Below, piece by piece: positions 6,401-10,197 of a stretch of DNA of 10,197 nucleotides. The position numbers and the translations under genes were made by a program. The DNA comes from JANRLJ01 sp034437895 (GTDB lineage Bacteria > Chloroflexota > Anaerolineae > Aggregatilineales > Phototrophicaceae): assembly GCA_034437895.1 (NCBI GenBank), contig DAOTTO010000251.1, forward strand, positions 1 through 10,197, in the 5' to 3' direction. How positions within the stretch are numbered: the first letter of the stretch is position 1; each line of letters opens with the position of its first letter. The notes below the pieces were generated by a model. That model did no database searches and had not been told where the DNA came from. It saw only the letters and a program-made list of their open reading frames with translations.

Positions 6401-6850
6401 GATAATCCCCCGGCGGTGCAGATACGCCAAGGCCTGTAACATCTGTAACAATAAATCCACTTGTGTCGTTAAGGGTTGTTGATAGCCTGCCTCTAAGACG
6501 GTCTCAGGATTGGCGACCAGTTCCATCGTAAAATAAGGCTGTGGGGTGTCATCATCCCCCTCATGCGCGAAGCCGTAATCCAGCACACCGATAACGTTGG
6601 GATGGCGCAGCGAAGCCAAGACTTTAAACTCTTGGGCGAGCGCGATTCGCAAGTGGGTGCTGGGGTCTATGCCGTCATCCGCCGGAGCATCACCCGTGAT
6701 GACCTGCTTAAGCGCGACTATCTGCCCCGTGAGGCGATCTATCGCCCGATAAACCGTCCCCATCCCCCCTTCACCTAGTTGTTCATGCAGCAGGTAGCGC
6801 CTGCCGATTAAAGGTTTATCAAGTTCTGGTTGTTGACTGGAAAGACTCAT
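3362..6850 (-). CDS. Ser/Thr protein kinase fused to an AAA/STAND-type ATPase and TPR array
   Basis: The 1162-residue protein is probably a cytoplasmic signal integrator. Kinase domain (about 16-290): Gly loop GEGGMGTVY (26-34), K48 in VALK, HRDLKPNN (D153), DFG (D175), APE (198-200), all intact, so it should be active. ATPase domain (about 305-640): Walker A GGESGVGKS (338-346, K345) and Walker B VILED (457-461), followed by the winged-helix-like region usual in PknK and AfsR/LuxR-type regulators. TPR region (about 760-1071): eight units with a Gly in LGxVA-type motifs exactly every 40 residues. The C-terminal tail (1076-1155) ends in EALTEAQAKGREKSLQAIVEQM, as in related ATPase-TPR regulators. 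There is no DNA-binding or transmembrane domain. I chose ATG at 6850, which has GGAG 7 nt upstream; ATG at 6892 is in frame but poorly placed. Substrates are unknown. No clear terminator follows. Confidence 0.93.
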   Translation of the reverse strand: MSLSSQQPELDKPLIGRRYLLHEQLGEGGMGTVYRAIDRLTGQIVALKQVITGDAPADDGIDPSTHLRIALAQEFKVLASLRHPNVIGVLDYGFAHEGDDDTPQPYFTMELVANPETVLEAGYQQPLTTQVDLLLQMLQALAYLHRRGIIHRDLKPNNALVTTDAEGNKVVKVLDFGLSTDREEATGEQVVGTLTYIAPEMLQGKAATPKSDLYAVGVIAYEMLAGHHPFDTSNTTRLIRDILTTPPNVWALDINEDLVLLLEQLLHKNPEYRYENAEAVIVALCEAMNRQLPQETKAIRESFLQAAELVGRTREVETLSRSLARVLTTGKGSAWLIGGESGVGKSRLVDELRTLALVEGALVLRGQAISEGGHPYQLWRDVLRWMALLTDIKDLEADALKTIVPDLATLLGRDIPENTQLDAFQARDFLLSVVEDLFRRFTVAAGKPNGKPQSMLVILEDLHWAPGESLLLLRRINALVEEMPLMVVASYRDDERFYLPTELPDMQVLKLDRLATNDIEELSAAMLGNAGRKEEVVEFLQRETEGNIFFLVEVVRALAEEAGRLGQVGEMILPMGVFSGGVQNIVQRRLGRVPDKDHPLLRTAAVLGRWLDLDVLRLIVASGAVATSHETVDLDEWLTDCVNVAVLDVQEGRWRFAHDKLRDILLQEMSALERQITFQRVAEVIEQHHGESAEQAANLAYYWGMAGNQEKELAYATKAGKAALAGTAFLQAVTQLDRAAQIIQERIESGESAAQGQLAALKEGLGQAYFGLGETMKAQGLYEDSLTIYKTLEDQFGIARTSNHLGDVAYAQNDYDRAEQLHTESAALAEKIEDRTTLGHARADLGRVAYIKGEYKEARELFNHALVISQENGDKYAEANLLDSLGSVAHDLGDYTEARRLCLESVTMCEALGDRQGMAAAYIGLGNIAQTIGNYAEAESRYQEAIVICETIGDRLGLALATQRKGDVAYALANYPQASQYYHQALIQFGSIGDKRGSATTLTGLGNVARMQRDYAYAKDNYDQALSTYRELGDRRGIAVALNNLGNTTYALGEDAEAWRYYRAALKDGLRMGVIPLILDVLDGMAGLLVNSGDNQTAAELIGFILNHPSLEKQGQNFSEQLLSQLKHEMTPEALTEAQAKGREKSLQAIVEQMMNAGRHRP
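3638..4585 (-). repeat. Eight 120-bp coding repeats (40-residue TPR units)
   Basis: Within the kinase gene, the Gly of the LG-x-hydrophobic-A motif recurs at residues 766, 806, 846, 886, 926, 966, 1006 and 1046 (1162-residue numbering), without a single insertion or deletion. Typical motifs are LGDVA, LGRVA, LGSVA, LGNIA, KGDVA and LGNVA, each followed by a GDY/GNY-type turn and a linker containing GD(K/R). DNA copies are diverged, so these are old duplications, not recent ones. Confidence 0.85.
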
Positions 6851-6878
6851 AAGATAACTCCACTTTCGTGACGCTTGT

Positions 6879-6884
6879 AGTTTA
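6879..6884 (-). promoter_or_regulatory. Weak candidate -10 box of the kinase gene
   Basis: The minus strand reads TAAACT (4 of 6), 28 bp before ATG 6850. It has no good -35. If real, transcription starts near 6872, downstream of the alternative ATG at 6892, which supports the shorter protein. Confidence 0.25.
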
Positions 6885-6899
6885 CCAGACATCCCCCAC

Positions 6900-7379
6900 T
6901 TGCCGCAGCATAAACTCGATAGATGGGCGCAATCGCAGATTTCGCTTGTTTTTCATGAAAACCCGATCCATACGTATATTTTTAAGGCTGAAAGTAGGAT
7001 GGGTCAGGTCATGGCGGACGAAAAATTGCTCCATCATATCCTCATCAACCTGCTCACCAACGCTGTTAAATATTCACCCGAAGGCGGAGAAATCCGCCTA
7101 GAACTGAGCAGCGCCGACGATGACCTGATTTTGCGCGTCAGCGATCAAGGGTTGGGTATTCCCGAAGAAGATCAAAAACACTTGTTTGAGCCTTTTCATC
7201 GCGCCCGCAACACCGAACAGATTAAGGGGGTCGGGTTAGGATTGGTCGTCGTCCTCACCAGCGTCGAAACATGGGGCGGGACAATTGTCTGCCAAAGCGC
7301 CATCGGGCGGGGAACAGTCTTCACAATCAAACTGCCATTGCGAAAAATACCCAGATTGGTTGACTCGTTGGTGATGTGA
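6900..7379 (+). pseudogene. Truncated sensor histidine kinase (ATPase domain only)
   Basis: The frame encodes a HATPase_c domain: N box ADEKLLHHILINLLTNAVKYSPEGG (N54), G1 box DQGLGIP (82-88), F box LFEPFHRA (95-102) and G2 box GVGLGL (110-115), then the final strands to SLVM. This is the ATP-binding half that phosphorylates the histidine of a HisKA domain. That histidine domain and any sensor region are missing: the frame is open only from 6858, after an in-frame stop at 6855, and homology-like sequence seems to fade near PQHKLDRW. The only starts are TTG at 6900 or internal ATGs (for example 7000 and 7012) with poor Shine-Dalgarno sites. I read it as the remnant of a longer gene cut when the divergent kinase gene came to lie next to it. 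A free-standing anti-sigma-like ATPase is less likely, since the boxes are of the histidine-kinase type. Confidence 0.75.
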
Positions 7380-7389
7380 AGGGGTTGTG

Positions 7390-7398
7390 TGCTATACT
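7390..7398 (+). promoter_or_regulatory. Extended -10 promoter of the coaE-like gene
   Basis: TGC-TATACT gives a TATACT hexamer (5 of 6) with the TGn extension that can replace a -35. The start site would be near 7405, leaving a leader of about 60 nt. It lies 11 bp after the histidine-kinase remnant stops, so the downstream gene has its own promoter. Confidence 0.55.
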
Positions 7399-7466
7399 TG
7401 CCCCAGTTTCGTTGGTTTTTTAAAACACTCATCATCGTGTTCTAAGTCATAATCGGAGGTGCGTCC

Positions 7467-8738
7467 GTGGGTCGTTGGGCTAATAAATACGTGATCGGTC
7501 TCACGGGGAATATTGCCGTCGGGAAGAGCGTGGTTCGCCAGATGTTGCAGCATCTCGGTGCCTATACTATCGACGCGGACGGGCTATCTCATCAAGCGAT
7601 GTCCCCCGGCGCGCCGGCTTATCAGCCGGTGGTCAATACCTTTGGGCAGTTCATCCTTAACCCTGATAAGACGATTAACCGTACCATGCTGGGTCAGATT
7701 GTCTTCGGAAATCCTGATGCGCTTGCCAAGTTAGAAGCCATCACGCATCCTGTGATTGGGCAGGCTATCAACACCCTCATCAGCCGTTCCAAGCAGTCGG
7801 TGGTCATCATCGAAGCGATTAAGCTGTTAGAGGGCGATTTGGGCAAAGGGGTGGATGCCGTGTGGGTGGTGGATGCCAAGCCACAAACGCAATATACCCG
7901 CATGATTTCTAAACGCAAGATGACGGAAGCGGATGCCAAGCAGCGCATCCTCGCGCAGGGCCCACAAGCTGAAAAACTGAAGCAGGCCAGTGTCGTCATA
8001 AACAACGATAGTAATGTCGATGAAACTTGGAAGCAGGTACAAGCGGCATGGAATAAGATTCCGCAGGCTTTTATCGCACCTGCCGCCGCACCCGCGCCTG
8101 CTGTTGTTCCACCACCTGCTGCGTCGCCTAAACCCACCGCGCCAAGCGTACCAACACCCCCTGCGCCTGCTGCATCTAAACCCGCCGCGCCAAGTGCGTC
8201 GCCGCCCGCTGCCGCCCCTGCGCCGGATGTACCTGTAATTGATACTTCCGGTATTACCGTCAAACGCGGGATGCCCACTAATGCGGAAATTATTGCGACA
8301 TTCATCAATAGCTCCTCCGGGCAAGCCCTTAACCGCATGGATGTGATGATGTCTTTTGGGCAGAAAAGCTATCTCCTCGCGCATGGCACAGGGGAGGCGG
8401 TGGTTGCCGTCATGGGCTTCCAAGTGGAAAATCTGATTACGCGAGTTGATGAATTTTATATCGACTCCAGCGTCGTCAAGCCGCCCGTGATCGCGGCCTT
8501 AGTGCGCGAAATGGAAGAAGCGTCTAAAGCGCTGCAAAGCGAAGTCGGCTTTTTCTTCTTACCTGCCGGGGCGGGGGAAGATATGCTCCAACCCCTATTG
8601 AGCAGCGGCTACGAAGAGACGACGATTAAAGAGATCAAAATTCCGGCATGGCGCGAAGCCGTACAGGAAGTTTACAGCGAAGGCGTAAGAATTTTACGCA
8701 AGCAGCTTCGTAAAGATCGCGTCCTCAAGCCGATCTAA
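7467..8738 (+). CDS. coaE: Dephospho-CoA kinase fused to a GNAT-like C-terminal domain
   Basis: The 423-residue protein starts with a CoaE domain (about 8-197), which phosphorylates the 3'-OH of dephospho-CoA in the last step of CoA synthesis. Seen are Walker A GLTGNIAVGKS (11-21), the DAD pair (36-38), INRTMLGQIVFGNPDALAKLEAITHPVI (70-97), a VWVVDA strand (132-137) and the EKLKQASVVINND tail. It departs from typical CoaE: IIEAIKLLEG replaces a xDxPLLxE-like segment and QGPQ replaces QMPQ. A Pro/Ala-rich linker (203-257) joins it to a second domain (258-423). There, VKRGMPTNAEIIATFINSS, AVVAVMGFQVENLI, DEFYI and the GYEE end resemble a GNAT fold, but the R/QxxGxG/A acetyl-CoA motif is replaced by VVKPPVIAAL. 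It may sense CoA, hold the dimer, or be non-catalytic. CoaE alone is usually about 200 residues. The GTG start at 7467 has GGAGGTG 5 nt upstream. Confidence 0.88.
   Translation: MGRWANKYVIGLTGNIAVGKSVVRQMLQHLGAYTIDADGLSHQAMSPGAPAYQPVVNTFGQFILNPDKTINRTMLGQIVFGNPDALAKLEAITHPVIGQAINTLISRSKQSVVIIEAIKLLEGDLGKGVDAVWVVDAKPQTQYTRMISKRKMTEADAKQRILAQGPQAEKLKQASVVINNDSNVDETWKQVQAAWNKIPQAFIAPAAAPAPAVVPPPAASPKPTAPSVPTPPAPAASKPAAPSASPPAAAPAPDVPVIDTSGITVKRGMPTNAEIIATFINSSSGQALNRMDVMMSFGQKSYLLAHGTGEAVVAVMGFQVENLITRVDEFYIDSSVVKPPVIAALVREMEEASKALQSEVGFFFLPAGAGEDMLQPLLSSGYEETTIKEIKIPAWREAVQEVYSEGVRILRKQLRKDRVLKPI
8115..8195 (+). repeat. Imperfect direct repeat coding the Pro/Ala linker
   Basis: CCTGCTGC..TAAACCC(A/G)CCGCGCCAAG occurs at 8115-8148 and again at 8166-8195, 51 bp (17 codons) apart, with a 3-bp difference in length. 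Internal duplication has shaped the low-complexity linker of the CoaE fusion, which is therefore probably disordered and variable in length. Confidence 0.6.
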
Positions 8739-8755
8739 AATAGGTTCAGCTCTAT

Positions 8756-8784
8756 ATAGGGACAAAGCCGCACTTTGTCCCTAT
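8756..8784 (+). terminator. 12-bp-stem hairpin between the coaE-like and aldo/keto reductase genes
   Basis: ATAGGGACAAAG pairs perfectly with CTTTGTCCCTAT around a CCGCA loop, starting 17 bp after the coaE-like stop codon. Neither strand has a good T-tract after it (plus reads TAAGCC), so it may be an inefficient terminator, an RNA-stabilising stem or a small repeat. Confidence 0.5.
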
Positions 8785-8833
8785 TAAGCCAGCAAATCCA
8801 ACTCATTTACACCCTTCTGCCATAAGGACGATT

Positions 8834-9871
8834 ATGGAATTCAGACACCTCGGCGCTTCCGGTTTTAAGGTTCCCGTGCTTAGTTTTGGTACAGCCACTT
8901 TTGGCGGGGGAACAGATTTCTTCCGCAAATGGGGCAGCAGCGATGTCGCCGAGGCCAGCCGCCTCGTTGATATTTGCCTAGAGGCAGGCGCGAACCTGTT
9001 TGATACCGCCGATGTGTATTCCAGAGGGCTATCAGAAGAAATTTTGGGGCAGGCCATCACAGGGCGGCGCGATAAAGTCCTCATTTCGACCAAATCCACC
9101 TTTCGCATGAGCGACGAACCCAACGATGTCGGGTCTTCGCGCCATCATTTAATCCACGCTTGCGAGGCGAGCCTGCGGCGGCTCGGTACGGATTATATCG
9201 ACATTTATACCTTACACGGCTTTGATGCCCAAACGCCGCTGGAAGAAACGCTGCGGACATTGGATGATCTGGTGCAAAGCGGTAAAGTGCGTTATATCGG
9301 CTGCTCTAATTTTTCCGGTTGGCACTTGATGAAGTCGTTGGCGATTTCGGAAAAGTACGGATGGGCGCGTTATGTGGCGCATCAAGCCTCTTATTCGCTG
9401 ATTGGGCGTGAATATGAGTGGGAACTGATGCCGCTGGCGCTCGATCAAAAAGTCGGCACAATCGTTTGGGGGCCGCTGGCAGGTGGGCGGCTGAGTGGGA
9501 AATTCCGCCGCGACCAACCGAAACCCGCTGACAGCCGAATCGAGCAAGGGGCGGGGGAAGGCCCGACGCAGCTAGATGAAAGGTTCTATCAATTGATTGA
9601 TGTGCTGGATGAAATCGCCGCAGAAACAGGTAAAACCGTCGCACAAGTCGCGCTCAATTGGTTGTTGCAGCGCCCGACGGTTGTCAGCGTCATCATCGGA
9701 GCGCGGAATGAAGATCAGCTACGACAAAATCTCGGCGCGGTAGGCTGGAATTTGACACAAGCGCAGATTATCAAACTGGATACTGCCAGCGAAAGAGAGC
9801 CGATTTATCCCTATTGGCATCAACGCGGGTTTACCGAGCGTAATCCGCTTGCGTCTCCGGTGTATAAATAA
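8834..9871 (+). CDS. Aldo/keto reductase
   Basis: The 345-residue product is a full-length NADPH-dependent aldo/keto reductase of the (beta/alpha)8-barrel type, of the length of YajO-like and Kv-beta-like members. The catalytic tetrad is intact: D57 and Y62 in FDTADVYSRGLSEEILG, K87 in ISTKS, and H128 in YTLHGFD. The block LDDLVQSGKVRYIGCSNFSGW (144-163) is a family signature, and VSVIIGARNEDQLRQNL (284-300) is the cofactor phosphate-binding end, with R291 and Q295/Q298 placed to hold the adenosine 2'-phosphate of NADPH. It should reduce aldehydes or ketones in the cytoplasm; the substrate is not evident. ATG at 8834 has AAGGA 5 nt upstream. No clear promoter is seen in the 95-bp gap, which holds a 12-bp-stem hairpin, so expression may partly come from the coaE-like gene. 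No T-tract terminator follows the stop. Confidence 0.93.
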   Translation: MEFRHLGASGFKVPVLSFGTATFGGGTDFFRKWGSSDVAEASRLVDICLEAGANLFDTADVYSRGLSEEILGQAITGRRDKVLISTKSTFRMSDEPNDVGSSRHHLIHACEASLRRLGTDYIDIYTLHGFDAQTPLEETLRTLDDLVQSGKVRYIGCSNFSGWHLMKSLAISEKYGWARYVAHQASYSLIGREYEWELMPLALDQKVGTIVWGPLAGGRLSGKFRRDQPKPADSRIEQGAGEGPTQLDERFYQLIDVLDEIAAETGKTVAQVALNWLLQRPTVVSVIIGARNEDQLRQNLGAVGWNLTQAQIIKLDTASEREPIYPYWHQRGFTERNPLASPVYK

Positions 9872-9917
9872 ATTAACCTCAGTTTTGGATAGCGCACTTT
9901 GATTAACTTTTATGATG

Positions 9918-10016
9918 TCCTCATCCCCCAACCCCTTCTCCATTGCATGGCGAAGGAGAGGAAAATGGTTCACAATGGTTCTTTAAGTCCCCTCTCTACT
10001 AAGTGGGGTGGGGATA
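9918..10016. repeat. GC-rich inverted-repeat element, copy 2 (inverted relative to copy 1)
   Basis: Reverse-complemented, this stretch starts TATCCCCACCCC, continues with AGAGGGGACTTAAAGA and ends ATGGAGAAGGGGTTGGGGG then ATGAGGA. Copy 1 at the left edge has TACCCCACCCC, AGAGGGGACTTCAAGA and TTGGAGAGGGGGCCGGGGG then GTGAGGTA in the same order and at about the same distances. The two are thus inverted copies about 99-103 bp long. It lies 46 bp after the aldo/keto reductase gene and has no coding frame of note. Confidence 0.68.
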
Positions 10017-10089
10017 GAATGAAAAAACTATCCGAAACTCAGCTTATATTACCTATTTGCTCCCTCAATTTAGGCTGCATATCCCAACG

Positions 10090-10197
10090 TTAATTCAGAA
10101 GGAACTGCCGGATTTTTACACGATTGCGGATACTGTACGCGCTATGTTGAGCCAAGAGTGATGCGCCTGCTACAATAAGAAAAAACAACCACACGAT
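10090..10197 (-). CDS. Possible 3' end of a membrane-protein gene, cut by the window edge
   Basis: The minus strand is open from the window edge for 35 codons: IVWLFFLIVAGASLLAQ then HSAYSIRNRVKIRQFLLN and a TAA. This gives one membrane span followed by a basic tail, as at the end of an inner-membrane protein. The opposite strand also has an open frame here, ending LIQKELPDFYTIADTVRAMLSQE at 10161, which looks about as protein-like, so the strand is not certain. No family can be named. The stretch 10017-10089 shows nothing I can identify. Confidence 0.35.
   Translation of the reverse strand: MVWLFFLIVAGASLLAQHSAYSIRNRVKIRQFLLN

Noticed and set aside
3362..6892. Longer kinase start at ATG 6892
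   Set aside because: The purine-rich GTGGGGG touches the ATG directly, whereas ATG 6850 has GGAG at 7 nt, and the extra 14 residues add nothing to the kinase fold.
7694..8423. Two long minus-strand frames (198 and 214 codons) antisense to the coaE-like gene
   Set aside because: Their Gly/Ala-rich or Arg-rich translations are the complement of the Pro/Ala linker; the plus strand has Walker A and other CoaE motifs.
8756..8784. Riboswitch or strong terminator between the coaE-like and aldo/keto reductase genes
   Set aside because: It is a simple perfect hairpin with no T-tract and no conserved aptamer blocks; listed only as a possible weak terminator.

Overview
The window looks like chromosomal DNA of a free-living bacterium with moderate GC. 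My best guess is Chloroflexota (Anaerolineae-like). This rests on gene types only: a very long Ser/Thr kinase-ATPase-TPR protein, a BtuF-like binding protein without a lipobox, an atypical CoaE, and GC-rich intergenic inverted-repeat elements. No marker gene is present, so the phylum is an inference.

Layout, left to right. A 103-bp GC-rich inverted-repeat element occupies the left edge (1-103). A GNAT acetyltransferase (180-680, minus) has a TATAAT box placed so that its message may be leaderless. Next on the minus strand is a two-gene module read right to left. A sigma70-like promoter (3137-3165) leads into a cobalamin riboswitch (2983-3119), then an intrinsic terminator (2870-2896), a leader with a 5-codon ORF behind a strong Shine-Dalgarno, and a BtuF/FhuD-type periplasmic binding protein (1508-2725). 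Downstream is a small exported methionine-rich protein of unknown function (826-1377), separated from the binding-protein gene by an intrinsic terminator and an array of five heptamers spaced exactly 11 bp apart. That spacing is typical of OmpR/PhoB-type response-regulator sites. The module ends in a strong terminator (755-787). No BtuC or BtuD gene is present here.

A 3.5-kb minus-strand gene (3362-6850) encodes a Ser/Thr protein kinase fused to an AAA/STAND-type ATPase and eight TPR units in exact 40-residue register. Abutting its 5' end on the plus strand is the catalytic end of a sensor histidine kinase (6900-7379) without its phosphoacceptor or sensor part, most likely a decayed remnant. 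Then follow, on the plus strand, a dephospho-CoA kinase fused through a Pro/Ala-rich linker to a degenerate GNAT-like domain (7467-8738), a 12-bp-stem hairpin, and an aldo/keto reductase (8834-9871). The right edge holds a second GC-rich element (9918-10016), which aligns with the first in inverted orientation, and possibly the 3' end of a membrane-protein gene on the minus strand.

The strongest points for follow-up are the 11-bp-phased heptamer array before the Met-rich gene, the CoaE-GNAT fusion, the riboswitch leader with its mini-ORFs, and the kinase-ATPase-TPR protein beside a truncated histidine kinase. I do not see a complete unknown defence or mobile system in this window.
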